Shown: positions 1-11,000, numbered from the stretch's first letter. The stretch: DNA of 64,000 nucleotides from Darksidea phi (GCA_030770425.1 JASJFT010000163.1:1-64000); one strand, 5' to 3'. Notes: generated by a model not told the origin, from the letters alone. Translations and numbers: made by a program.

Positions 1-1100
1 CAGAAACCAACGGTGCGACAAACGTTCTATCGGCCCTAACCCGGATCCCGTATAAAGGTACGTACAACGCATAACAAGCCTCTAGTAGGGCTACTAGTAA
101 CGGCGTCCTTAGCTTAATATTAAGCTTCGAGATTATTACCTCTAAATTATATAGAACTAGGCTAGCGCCTTAAAAGCTTATATAGATATTCTTCTCTATA
201 ATAGCCTTATTATAGGCTACGTAGAAGATAGGTAGAAATTTAAACTTTATAATATAATAGATATAATCGCGAATTAGACTATTAATCTAGTCCCTATATA
301 CGCGCTTTAACGGCGAGAAATAACCTATATTAAGTAGCTATAAAAGGTATAATAAATAAGCTAGTATATAAAAAGTATAGATATTATTCTTCTTATAAAG
401 GTCCTAGAATTTATTTAAGATATAACTACTATAACTATTAAGAATTAGTAGCTAGTATATATCTACTCTATAATCTATTATATACCTAATAAAGTACTTT
501 AGCTAGGTAACTTCTAGATTATTATTTATCTAACTATTCTTACTAATAGTAATAGTCTAATTACCTAGTATATCGCTCTCGTACTAGGTAGAGAGGTAGT
601 ACTTACTAGCGAAGATAATAAAGGGTAGAATAGTCTATCTAGTAGTATTAATTTCTTATATTATAGTAACCTACTCGTAATTACCTAGCTAGATAGCTTT
701 AGCCTACCTACGTCTCTCTAAGCTAGTAACGATTAGTCGTAGTATTATCTTATCTATTAGAAAGCTAGCTTCGTTAAAGTTATAGATATTCTAATTAATA
801 ATATCCTAGGTAGCTCTAACGCGTACTATACGCTTAAACTAGGGTCGAATAATATTAGGATCCTTGTAGAGAGCTCGCTATCGATTATAAAGTCGATTAA
901 ATTATATTTTAATACTATTAGTTCGCTAGACGAAGTTCCTAGGCTATAGCTTGCCTACCTACTTAGCGCCGCGCGTAGTAAGTAGTCTATTCGCCATATC
1001 TCGTATAGTATCTAGAGTAGGGGCAAATCCTCGCGAATCTAGGTCGAGTATATAGCTAATAATCACCTCCTCCTCTAGCTTAGAAAGCTTCCTTGAGTTG
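1..1100. repeat. RIP-degraded repeat remnant
   Basis: Very AT- and TpA-rich sequence with TAG/TAA in every frame and almost no open frames, unlike the gene-bearing sequence to its right. This is the usual look of an ascomycete transposon after repeat-induced point mutation. I could not recognise a reverse transcriptase, integrase or transposase motif, so the element class is not assigned. Composition becomes normal at about 1080-1140. Confidence 0.6.
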
Positions 1101-2175
1101 GGCTGGTAATCGCGTCGCGCAGCGATTCCAGCGCGTCGGCGTTGTACTATTATTCGGGGAACGTCAAAGGTCCGTACAGCCTCTCGTTCGCTCTAAATCT
1201 GATTTGTATTGATAGCTGAGATGGCTAGGGAGATATCTGCTTCGTTGCAGGGCAATCGAATAGTAGTTGGTTAAGCCATGAGAGTTAATAGGTAACGCGT
1301 CGCAAAATTTAATGAGGTGGCCCGCTCGCTTGTATGGCCCGCTCGCTTATGAAACACGTTATATACTAATATAAAAGTACTACCTTAATATACGAACTCT
1401 AGAATTAATAAACTTTAATCTTCTTTCTTCTTTTTAGACTTCTTTTTAGTCTAATAGGTTTTTACTTAATAAGAAAGTTATATCTTATTTTTTACTTCTA
1501 CCTTTATAATATAAGAAGTCGGCTTATAGTAGAATATAATAGTACTAGTAAATAGAACGATAGCCTGTAATTGTCAGGATCCAGCTCTACGCCACCGAAC
1601 CATAACAACCGCAAAAGGGTACGAATAACCTAGAAACTAGGCTATTGGGCGTACAATAGTATATATACAACCAGCGCGTTGACCAGATGCCTAGCTATCA
1701 GGTGCGCTATACCCACGCGCCTGACACTAATATAGCCTTATACTACTTCAGGTATACGTAGCTAAACTTAGGATATCGAGGGTAACGGATTACGGAGTAG
1801 ATAATAGCAATTTATAGTAAGCGGTAACTTACCATAGCCGTCTATTGTCGTGGTGACCATTTGCAAACTCGGAGCAACGTCTAATAACTGGGCTTGTCAC
1901 GTCCAAATTCACAATATCATTCCTACAGCAAAAACACGGTTGTTCCGAAGTAAGCGGGTTTGATAGTGTACGTGGCTGTCTCTTCAAAGCGCAACGGGAA
2001 CCGTTAGAAGATGTCTCGATCATCCATTACCCACTTAAGCAAGTAGCTCTTCTGACACGATTTCTACTCAGCCCGTTACGCTCCGTCTTCCATTTCATGT
2101 CTATCGACGTCGCTCTCACCAGCTGTGGTGCCGATATTCCTAAGCTTGGGCTCGTATGCGTACCTAGGTCGCATT
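1101..2175. other. intergenic, no gene seen
   Basis: Mixed composition, with a TpA-rich stretch at about 1360-1560 resembling the repeat at the start of the window. Only short ORFs without recognisable motifs. It lies downstream of the ISG12-like gene and includes its 3' region. Confidence 0.4.
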
Positions 2176-2884
2176 TCATATTGAGCGAGCCACCGCCATG
2201 CTCCCAGGCTCATCATCATTCTCAGGTCCCTTCATGAACTTATTCCAGAGTGCCCGAGCGCCCCAGCAAATCAAGCTTGTCCCACCCCAAACAGTCCCCA
2301 ACACAATAGGCAAACCGTAGCCTGCCATGGCCGCGCTCTGTACAATGGCGAAGAGCGAGCCAGCCCCGACAAGTCCGATCTGCGCTTGGAGTGCGGCGGC
2401 GAGACTGCCTACACAAAGATTAATAACGGTTGTTTTGCAAGTGAGGATAAGAGAGACTTCACATACCAGCTACGGGACCAGCAGCACTGAATCCGATAGC
2501 GCCGAGAATAGCAGGCGTAGCCGCGGTAAGGACGATGGGAATGATAGTGCAAGCTGCTACCAAGGCCGCCTGGCGAGGGTTCTGCTTCACCCAATCTACG
2601 TGCCGCTTGAACTTGGCGACCAACAGTCGCATAGCGGCCGTGGCATTTATCAACGCGACGTCGCTAAGGCTAGTGGATTTAGGAGTGTCTGCGATGAGGA
2701 AGTGGTCTTCCCTGAATTGGCGCAGTAGTGAAGAGACTTCCGACGGAGAAGGATCACCTCGCGCTGAGAGCTCGCCGCTCCGCGCCGGTTGATCGCTCTC
2801 TCGCGTAGACGGATGTGGGTCGAAATCTTGCGGTGCGGACTCGCGGAACAGTCTCGAAAACGCCGTCCAGAAGGCCGGCGCCAT
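2176..2884 (-). CDS. ISG12/IFI6 (interferon-induced 6-16) family-like membrane protein
   Basis: Two-exon model: 2467-2884 and 2176-2408, with a 58-bp intron (donor GTATGT, acceptor TAG), giving 216 residues. The start is the ATG at 2884. Residues 1-100 are hydrophilic with an amphipathic part. The rest is Gly/Ala-rich and hydrophobic, including AILGAIGFSAAGPVAG across the splice, then SLAAALQAQIGLVGAGSLFA and a further hydrophobic segment. This GF-AAG...AGS-AA pattern is the hallmark of the ISG12/6-16 family, whose animal members sit in mitochondrial or ER membranes and modulate apoptosis; the fungal role is unknown. It is flanked by repeats on both sides and is the only intact gene in the first 6 kb. 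Exon 2 continues the family motif exactly in frame, so the splice is well supported. Confidence 0.75.
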
Positions 2885-2971
2885 GGTGGTTCGAAGTGGT
2901 TGGTGTTAATGCTGGGGTATTTGTGATTTGGAGTGGTGCTAGTGGAGGGTAGATTTAATGCTTAACACATA

Positions 2972-4980
2972 CAGTCACATGACAAAACTCTGGTTCGCCA
3001 AGCACCCCACTAAATGCGACACCTGTCACCTATATTGGTTGTGCGCCTCGCTTCGGCTAGCCCCTCCCGATATATCCTTCGTATTAGTATATATATTATT
3101 CTATACTACCCTTGGTCCCCTCCCCCAGGAGCTTGGGCCACTACCCGGCGTGACGTCACGTTGGCTCCTGGGCTGGCTGTGTTTTTCGTGATTCTAATCA
3201 CCTTATTGTGTTTTAATGTTTCGATATCTCACGCAATAGGCAGTAACTATAGGACAATGATAGCTCCTAATTTACTAATGATATATGTAGACAGTTAAAC
3301 GCGCCGACAACGCCGAACCCCCTACTAATAACGATAGTAAGGTAATCTACGCTAGGCTACTTCTTAGTCCTCTACTTACTAGTAGCCTCCCTAGCTAGGT
3401 ATCCCTATCGTCCTCCGCCTCTACGCCATCGTTCGTATCGTATCTACTATAGACACTAGCTCTATCTTCTACGTTAGGTATTCGCTCCCTTTATAGCCTG
3501 TTAAGAAGGCCGATTTCTTCTTCCTTAACTATCTTCCCTATATAAGCTTTTCCTCTAGCCTACGCAGACGGTATAGCTACCTCTAGACGAAACGCCTATC
3601 CTCGTTATATAGGGCCTCGGATAGGAATATAATATAGGTAACTACTAATAGCTATACGAGAATCCTATTACCGCTCGTTTCCTCGAATATATCTAACGTA
3701 TAGTTAGTTTTATATTAATAGTTATTATAATCGAGGAGTCCTATCAATAGTACCTCCTACTTGTAGCGCCGGGGATACTCCGCCGCGATATTTAAAAGGT
3801 TTAGAGCGCTATACTCGAATAGCCTATTTCGCTCTAGTTCCTCCTATTAAAAGTCCTACCGAAGGACTAGGCGAACGATCGTTAGTAAAGATATGTAGTT
3901 AATAGGTATTAATAGTAAGTTTAAGGAAGAGGTAAGGAAGCTGGCTAAGGATAAGAGATGGATATAAGGAAGCTGGCTAAGGATAAGAGATAGATATGAG
4001 TAGGATGCTGGTATCATCGCGGGTAATTTTTATACTATAGGTGGTATTAGTGCGCTAACTCCTCGCTACCGTTGTTGGTCTCCCAACCAGGCTCTATGGT
4101 TCGGCATTATATGTTATTTCTCGTCTAGCGTCTTAATATTCGAAACATTACCTCATCGTACTGTGTACAGCTCTATAGCTCTATTATCGTGTATAAGGTG
4201 TGGGTATAGTACCTCTACTATATACAAACTTCTACTGTGTTTCGTACGGACCTTCTAAAGAGACTCCCACTATGCAAATCCAAATCAAATACTACCCTTG
4301 GTATCGATACCGATACCAAGTGCCATATATCTATTGGATGTGCGGCCTAGTGGTATAGAGCTAGCCTGTTACAATACCTATCAACACCTATACTAAAGCC
4401 ATCTACAACAAGCCCCTATAACGCTCGTTCGGTATAGAAATTAGTAGAAATCGTCGCCCTAATAGAGAGCTATCTATCGACGAGCGTATTAGTATTATCT
4501 TGAAATCTAAGGCTGGCGTAGTTACGAAAGAGCTTACTGTTATGGGCTAGGCTTTGCCTAGCCCTAGCTAGCGTCACGCGTGGTCTGCTAGGCGAGCGAG
4601 CGATCCGCTGGGCATATAAGCGATCGTGCTAGCGGTAGGGCCTTCCCCCTATATAGCTAGTTGTTCTGAGAGATTCGTTGATCAGAACAATACGTATCCT
4701 TTTGGCGTGGTTGGTTAGCCCGCGCCTGGATAGCCTGGGTGGCTGATGGCTGGAGCGCTAGCTACGCTTGAGTACCCCTGGTACCAGCCCATCATACTTA
4801 CGGCTAAGTTCGACGTTATATCTAAATATATACTCGATACCCTTACTCTAGTAGGTCTTCTATACTTACTAAGAGAGAAAATCGAATACTATTATACAAG
4901 TGCATTCCAAGCCAGCCTACTTCCGAACGTACGAGTCGACAAGTACTTTTTGGACAGGTACTTATAGATCGTATTTCTGA
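2972..4980 (+). mobile_element. Tc1/mariner copy broken up by nested insertions
   Basis: A terminal repeat starts at 2972 after a TA dinucleotide and begins CAGTCACATGACAAAA, nearly the same as the right end of the better copy at 18406-19734. The transposase start reappears at about 4395-4537, with decayed codons for RSFG-EIS-NRRPN-ELS and IISKSKA. It resumes at about 4798 (LTAKF) and continues past 4850 (a decayed counterpart of RPSILTKREK). Between these pieces lie a 1.17-kb element with target duplication (3117-4288) and an insert of about 255 bp (4538-4797) with imperfect inverted ends. The far terminus of the copy is not located. The reading frame is dead. Confidence 0.65.
3117..4288 (-). 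mobile_element. 1.17-kb element with 14-bp target duplication, copy 1
   Basis: Bounded by perfect 14-bp direct repeats, ATACTACCCTTGGT at 3103-3116 and 4289-4302. The same element lies inverted at 33335-34586 with a different 14-bp duplication, which fixes both ends. There are no terminal inverted repeats or LTRs. It starts with CCCCTCCCCCAGG and ends with GCAAATCCAAATCAA. It contains two copies of a minisatellite of about 34 bp at about 3930-4000. Read on the minus strand it carries the same decayed reading frame as copy 2, but more heavily mutated. It sits inside a Tc1/mariner remnant. Confidence 0.8.
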
Positions 4981-5331
4981 CTTTTCGTAGAGAGTAACCG
5001 TTATTATCGAAGACAGGTAGTTCGCGACTGCCAACTCTACTGACGTACCAATACGGGGCTCCCCTTTTACCTTTTCTCCTTAGTATGGTAGTAGTACGGC
5101 GTGCGACAGTAGTACTACGTGTAACCTCTCTTAACGTCTAGCGACCTCCTACGTCTTTGTAGCGTCGTGACTGACGTTATATATCCTAGTATAGCAGGAA
5201 CTACCTAGACACGGATTATAATACGAACAGACTCTCTTCTACTCTCCTTCCTTCTCCCTAGACTTAGTCTACTACGGTTCCGAGTACCTCTAATTAAGAA
5301 TTTATATAATAATATTATATATACTATAGTA

Positions 5332-6030
5332 CTATATCCTTATTCTTAATAAGGGCGTCCCTATCCTTAATTAGGACAGCCTTATTAAGAATTAGGGTAT
5401 AGTATCAGGTATAGTATTAGGTACAGTATTAGGTATAGTATTAGGTATAGTATTAGGTATAGTATTAGGTATAGTATTAGGTATAGTATTAGGTATAGTA
5501 GCTGGCTGATATCGAGCTCAGCGGCTGGCCTATATCGAGCTCAGTAGCTAGCTAATACAGAGCTCAGCGGTTAACCTATATCGAACTTAGTAGCTAGCCT
5601 ATATCGAGCTTAGGAGGGTACCTTACTTAGTCGTATAAACTATATAGTTCTTATTATATTACTATCAAGGAGGAGCGAGAGGGTTGTTAAGTATATAACG
5701 TAGAAAATTTCACATACTAGCATGTAAATACCCGCGAACACCAGCGCGCCCTACGCGCCCTTAATACCACCCAACGACCTAGCTACTGAGCTGAATATCA
5801 GCCAGCCGCTGAGCTCGATATCAGCCAGCTACTGAGCTCGATATTAGCTAGTTACTGAGCCTTATACTAAGCCTGATACTAAGCCTGATACTAAGCCTGA
5901 TACTAAGCCTGATACTAAGCCTAATACTGAGCCTAATACTGTACCTAATACGATACCTAATACTGTGCCTGATACTATACCTCGATTCTTAATAAGGCTG
6001 CCCTAATCAAGGATAGGGGTTTGCCTCATC
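5332..6030. repeat. inverted minisatellite module, copy A
   Basis: A large imperfect palindrome. From left to right: an outer ATTCTTAATAAGG-like segment; about eight to nine 12-bp units (GGTATAGTATTA) from 5396 to about 5498; about five 23-bp units (GCTGGCTGATATCGAGCTCAG type) at 5501-5615; and a central core of about 140 bp. Then come the inverse complements: three 23-bp units from about 5775, 12-bp units (CCTGATACTAAG) to about 5982, and the outer segment again. The core includes GAAAATTTCACATACTAGCATGT and GCGCGCCC stretches that recur in reverse orientation at 23450-23790. No open frame. It looks like a non-autonomous foldback-type element or an arrested palindrome. Confidence 0.65.
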
Positions 6031-6735
6031 AAGGATCGGGCGCACTCATCATGGATTAGGGCACGGTACCATAGTACCGATAGCAGGCCATGGTGATGAT
6101 GGCGACCTCGCATGAGCGGGAGATCGGACCCTCTTGTGCCACTATCGTACCCGCGCTCGGGGATTGCGGGCACTAGAAGGGGCATGGGTGCCGAGACATA
6201 CTATCCAGAGTATCTACGCATCAATGTCGCGGAAGCCTAACATTTATATAAGTCTATCCTCGGCTTCTTTTATAATCGAGGAGACGGATGGGGGCGAAAT
6301 CTTATATATGTCCATAGCAGTCTGCTCCGAAGGCTTACGTTGAATCCAGCTCGCTTTCCTTCCTTTTTTAAATATCATGGAAAGCTTCAGGCAGACGCTC
6401 GGTATGGGTGCGCCGTATTTCGTAGATCTAGCGGTGCTTCTATACTGTCTTCCGCTAGTCCTATTCTGGTTGCGCAAATATTCGGCCGCTTTTGTAAGTC
6501 GACAACTCACTTATGACTCTAAGGATTTATCACAGTATAAGCCTTCGACTACCGATTTGACTGATCGTAGAGTAAAGTTTCTACCGTGATGGACCTTAGG
6601 CTGGATGTATCTAGTAAGGGGACTAGGGGTGGTCGGAAAGGGTTACTATAAGGCAGATCCAACCACTCTTATACTTAGAGAAACTTTCGCTAATGGCCGT
6701 AGGCAAAGGGAAAGGCTTTCTATGTGCCTGCTCCG
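6031..6735. other. short-ORF region, possible 70-residue membrane peptide
   Basis: No family recognised. The one candidate is an ATG-started ORF on the plus strand at 6377-6589 (70 residues) with a single hydrophobic segment near residues 15-33 and a polar C-terminus. It may be a relic of a longer membrane protein. I saw no splice partner and would not annotate it as a gene without transcript support. Confidence 0.3.
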
Positions 6736-7280
6736 TCAAACGACCACTTGATTATGTCGTCGCCGAATTATATTAAGGAATACACCGAAGCGTCCGTAAG
6801 TAAGTTGTCCCTGTACACCGCGGCCAAAGAGGCAAGGGCCCGTTTGTGTGGTTTGCGGAGTTGCCGTTCGAGAACTTGAGCCTGTAGGAGGAATTGTTGT
6901 AGAACCCTTTTGCGTAGTTTGCGGAGTTGTTGGAGGGCTTGAACTTGCGTGATTACTGGACGTCGGCACGGAAATAACTATCGGGCTTTTAGACAAGGAC
7001 TAGCGTTGATCATTACAGGGGCGTGGATAGGTGAGCCAAGCTCTGTGCGAACAACACCAACTCGGGCCTCACCTCTAGACGAGCTCACTGGACTTTCTCC
7101 CTGGGCGCATACAACTGTATATACGTCCACTGTCGCATTTGCATCCGCGAGCGAGTTTTCGCAAGCCCCTAGAGCACAAACCTCCACCCAGTCTGTGCCA
7201 TTCTGCAGCGCATCGGACGTGCACATGCAAGATAGAAATTCGCAGTTGAGATAGACATCGACGGTGGTACGGTTTGCCAA
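6736..7280 (-). CDS. CFEM-like cysteine-rich secreted protein, 5' part missing
   Basis: Two exons fit: 7073-7280 and 6736-6977, with a 95-bp intron (donor GTGAGG, acceptor TAG) that joins in frame. The first exon has Cys spacing C-x4-C-x-C-x15-C-x4-C-x17-C, with a CMCTSD motif and V-x-x-Y-x-x-VC before the last Cys. This resembles the C-terminal half of a CFEM domain, which binds haem or serves as a surface effector in ascomycetes. After it comes a Ser/Thr/Pro-rich linker such as SSNHASSSPPTTPQTTQ, as CFEM surface proteins usually have. I could not find a credible first exon with signal peptide and the first CFEM cysteines in 7281-7530, and the C-terminus lacks a clear GPI signal. It may therefore be a partial or decayed gene. 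Confidence 0.42.
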
Positions 7281-8063
7281 AGGGTAACTGAAGGATTCGA
7301 GAGACAGCTATCTAAGTCTACGAGGCGGTTTTGCGCGCAATGCCTGCCATAGGATGGGAGCCGAGCTCTGTGCAGCGACTTGGGGGACGCTATGTATTTC
7401 TAACAAAGTAGGCAAAACAAGACATGGTAATATTTAGATGACCATGACGCAAAGCGGGTCAACTTCTGAGTACCGTGGATGAGAAAGAGGAAGAGGGGTC
7501 GAATACTTTGCTGAACACGAGCATTGAGACGCTAGTGTTCGCTAGCCAAACGCCATACGAGGCTTAATTCTAAAAATGGCAGCAGTCGATTAGCGGAAAG
7601 TTTTTCATACCCCCCATCTTTTTTCTCCATTCGCTCTCCTGTCGTCGCTCGTTTTGAAACTGCATCGACTTGCTCCATACCTTCTTCAATTATCCTGGCA
7701 ATTGCCCTCGCCAACTCCTTGAAAATCTTAAGGACGCTGCTGCCGAATGTCCCCGCTAACTCCGTAAACATTTTAATTAGCGCACGCTGGTGTCGTGAAG
7801 TGGGATGCGCTGATTCGTTCAGCAAAGCTTCGGCTGTCTGCCAAACCTCTGCACCCAAGCATAGCTGCAGATAACGCGACTGAAACCGAGTATGATCCAA
7901 TCAATCAAATCGCACCACGCTCTGTGGCAGATTAATGAGTCAAACCCCGGCTGCGGCTGAAGAACCGAAAGCATAACGAAAATGGATTGTCCGCTCCTTT
8001 AAGATAGCATTGTTCCCTCCCAAACCATTGGTAGGTTTTTGAACCAAAATTCTACTGACCGCC

Positions 8064-9866
8064 ATGGCTCAGAGAAACCGCGTCCGCCAAACAATCACAG
8101 CTCTATTCACACAGTTTCCTGCAAACGGGCGAATTCCTTTCAAGCAAGTTCTACAAGCGACTTGGGTCGCAACGTTTGCTCTCTTTATCGGAATCTGCTT
8201 TGTCCTCGCAATCGTCTTCTCCGCAGATGGAAAGCCCACGAGTAGCAATAAGTGGTATGAATACACTCCGACTTTTATCGCTTTGGGAGCAGTCGTACTT
8301 CGAGGTTCGGTGGCCGCTTTGCTCGGGATTACGCTTTATCAACACTTGTGGCAGAATATTGCCGCGCCGGCCAAGGCTAATGAGGAGCCGCGTGTTGAGA
8401 CAGGAGGGGAGGGGGGCATTTCGTTAAAGAGGATTGAGTCGCTGCACTTGGCTTCGCGTTTAGCGGTGGGCATGGTAGCCTATCCGTTATTCAGGGCTGG
8501 CTGGATAATTGGTTTTCTGGGACTTGCCGTCACCTCTGCCGTCCAGCCTGTCTTGCAGTCCGCCATTACAGTCAGGGAAGAGAGGCAGATCATTCCTATG
8601 GATTTACCGATATATCACCCTCAGTTTAACGGGTCGCTTGCCCACAGCGACGGGGCAGCAATGTATGCAGCGGGTCCGACGTCAATATCGAGGAGGTCAG
8701 CAGTCGCAGCGCTGATGGGGGAGAAAAGCGGACTTCGTTACACAGATGCCAACGTTACTGGTGTTGCAAAATTTGGCCCCGTCAAGTACCTCGACGTTAC
8801 CTGTAACATTGAAGCTGTCCCTGGAAACAAATCCAATCTTAACGGCTGGGACCTATACAATTTCACCTACCGATATCCAGACGCCGACTCCTCTTCGGAT
8901 GATCCGAGATTTGATTTGGCCCAATTCCGCAATATCTCGGTCCTGAATGACGGAGATGAAATGCAGCTGGATGACAAATCGAAGGTAGAAGTGCAAGCCG
9001 TCATGTTCAACAACACACACTACCTTAGGCACCTATGCATGGTTCAAACCGCGATTGGGAGCTGTGCCACTCATATCACGGCCGGCACTGGAAGCATGGG
9101 CGACCTTGCCTGCTTGAGAGATCAGTTTATTAATGTCGACAGCGACCTCGTTAAGGAACTTTCATTCTACGGACCGGCTGGTGGAGTGATATCTCTATTC
9201 GGCTCCTTTTTAAAAGTATTTGTCGGGAAAGCGTTGCTCGATATACATGCCAGACCTAACTATGGTCAGTCTCTGTTTATGATGGGAACCATGGTCGCGG
9301 ATACAGATAAAACGTTCGTCATGCCGTCAGATCTCTTGTCACATATGCAGCGAGTGCTCTGGGTCACGCCTTTGCTCGCAAAATTCGGTACTCCGGAACA
9401 AGAAGCACTAAACGTCACAATGTCCGTCTTGGATGAGCGTAACATAATCGTCTACAAAATCGACAAGCTGCGAATCATCGTCACGGTCGCCGTCCTCCTT
9501 ATTATTGGTCTCGGATGTTTGGTCTATCTATCTCTTTGTAGTAGCGAAGCTTGCGGACGTCTCACAAGAGATAGCTTGGTTCATTCGCTCACAGTGGCGG
9601 GCCCAAATGGCCCTGCGATCAAGGGGGCATGCTTGGCTTCTTTGGACGAAATATTGGATAAAGCGGGAGATGAGAAACTCAAGTTTGGTGTGCTTCTACA
9701 GGCGACAGACTATGTAACCGGACATCTTGGGTTTGCAGAACAGCCCCTCGCAACGGGATCTCACGAGAGTACACCAGTTACAACTGTGGGAAAGCCGATG
9801 CCAGGGAGGTGGTATGGGGGTCAGGGTGGCCCCAGAAAAAGATGCCTTCAAGTTGAAGTTAGATAA
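8064..9866 (+). CDS. fungal multi-pass membrane protein of unknown function
   Basis: A single 600-residue ORF starting at an ATG in good context (CCGCCATGG). Hydrophobic segments lie near residues 30-50, 70-95, 135-170 and 470-495. Between the third and fourth is a domain of about 300 residues with several N-glycosylation sequons (NGS, NVT, NFT, NIS, NNT) and paired cysteines, so it is probably extracellular or luminal. After the last segment comes a cytosolic tail of about 100 residues rich in Gly and Pro. This layout is common among lineage-specific fungal membrane proteins (compare DUF3176-type proteins), but I recognise no catalytic motif and do not assign a function. The NLR-like relic begins about 35 bp past the stop on the same strand. 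Confidence 0.7.
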   Translation: MAQRNRVRQTITALFTQFPANGRIPFKQVLQATWVATFALFIGICFVLAIVFSADGKPTSSNKWYEYTPTFIALGAVVLRGSVAALLGITLYQHLWQNIAAPAKANEEPRVETGGEGGISLKRIESLHLASRLAVGMVAYPLFRAGWIIGFLGLAVTSAVQPVLQSAITVREERQIIPMDLPIYHPQFNGSLAHSDGAAMYAAGPTSISRRSAVAALMGEKSGLRYTDANVTGVAKFGPVKYLDVTCNIEAVPGNKSNLNGWDLYNFTYRYPDADSSSDDPRFDLAQFRNISVLNDGDEMQLDDKSKVEVQAVMFNNTHYLRHLCMVQTAIGSCATHITAGTGSMGDLACLRDQFINVDSDLVKELSFYGPAGGVISLFGSFLKVFVGKALLDIHARPNYGQSLFMMGTMVADTDKTFVMPSDLLSHMQRVLWVTPLLAKFGTPEQEALNVTMSVLDERNIIVYKIDKLRIIVTVAVLLIIGLGCLVYLSLCSSEACGRLTRDSLVHSLTVAGPNGPAIKGACLASLDEILDKAGDEKLKFGVLLQATDYVTGHLGFAEQPLATGSHESTPVTTVGKPMPGRWYGGQGGPRKRCLQVEVR

Positions 9867-9899
9867 CTTAGTAGTTTAACTCAATTACTCCTCATTACA

Positions 9900-11000
9900 G
9901 ACAAGCTCAAGCCTCCCGAGAAAAATGATCCCAAGGTCGGTTTGTTGCGGCTGATCAGTAACTGGCTGTGCAACGAGACAAATGGAAGATGGATGAATCC
10001 CTCGCGACGGCATCAGCATCATTGGCGGCTTACCTCCCTCAAAGCCGTAATGGGTCGATTCTAATTACGCCTCGAAGTCAAGATGCGACAGCCAGGCTGG
10101 TAGGAGGTTATAACAACATCAAAGAAGTTCGTGTAATGGACGAAAGCTAGGCTCTCGATCTCTTCCGGAACAAACTGCAAAGCGCGTCAAACGAAGAAGG
10201 TGCCGTTGGTCTCCTCTTGCCATCGCCCAAGCGGCGGCATTCCTCAACCGGCGAGGTCGGATGACGGCATCCGGCTGTCTAGATGAGTTCCGAAGGACTG
10301 ATGAGAAGAGAGAAAGCCTCCTTAATTGGGATTCGGGAGATCTTCACCGAAATGAGAGCACATCGAATTCAGTGGTGTTGACATGGGAGATATCGTTTGA
10401 GTGCATCCGCGGATAGAGGCGTTCGGCGGCAGACCTGCTATCGCTCATGAGTTTTTTTAATCCGCAGGGAATCCCGGGGTGGATCCTCCGCAGGCACAGT
10501 AGCAGTGTAGCGAAGACTGGCGATGAAGACGAGGCTGATAGCGTGTTTAACGAGAATCTTGACACCTTGCAGGCGTACTTTGTTATAACAGCAACGGCGG
10601 ACAGTGGTGTATGTGAGATGCACGCTTTAGAGTAGTTCTGCACGCGAGGCTGGCTGTCCACTTTCAGCAATTCAAAAATGGGAGCGGGAGTTTCTAGGAC
10701 TAATGGCAAGATAATTCCCTTTAGCAAATTTCAAGAACTGGGCAAAGTGCCAGCAGCTACTTCCACACGTTGAATCATTGTATGAAAGCGAGCTGTCAGA
10801 CGATGAGTCAGTGAAGAAATGGGTTCAGGTGCTCAGTGAAGCTACGTGGTGCATTTGGACGGCTCTGGGGAAGTACGAAAAAGCGGAGAAGCTGAACCAG
10901 CGAGCGCTGGAAATGAGGGAGAAGAAGCTGGGTGAACTGTACCCTGACACACTGACGTCTCTTTACTGCCTTGCTTATCTTTACACTTTCCTGTTTCCAA
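9900..11000 (+). pseudogene. NB-ARC/TPR (NLR-like) gene relic
   Basis: Pieces of a fungal NB-ARC protein appear in the right order but in changing frames. At about 9930-10000 there is SNWLCNETNGRWM; at 10035-10150 the RNBS-like SRNGSILITPRS followed by VMDES-ALDLFR; at about 10215 LPLAIAQAAAFL; at about 10300 SLLNWDSGDLH; at 10365 NSVVLTWEISFE; and at 10441 LLSLMSFFNPQGIPGWILR. MHALE...RGWL marks the winged-helix end. At about 10715-10975 comes ANFKNWAKCQQLLPHVESL and a TPR unit (ALGKYEKAEKLNQRALEMRE). Stops and at least three frame changes show it is dead. The P-loop region and N-terminal effector domain are absent, and the TPR array stops after about one unit. Living members act in allorecognition or innate-type immunity of fungi. 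Confidence 0.8.

Noticed and set aside
2327..2792. Plus-strand ORFs of 133 and 85 codons
   Set aside because: They lie opposite the ISG12-like exons, lack motifs, and the minus strand has a proper splice and family pattern.
4325..4375. tRNA-like box A (CCTAGTGGTATAGAG) suggesting a tRNA or SINE head
   Set aside because: No box B (GGTTCGAATCC-like) at the right distance and no cloverleaf could be drawn.
5396..5985. CRISPR-like array
   Set aside because: Units are contiguous minisatellites without unique spacers, in a eukaryotic genome.
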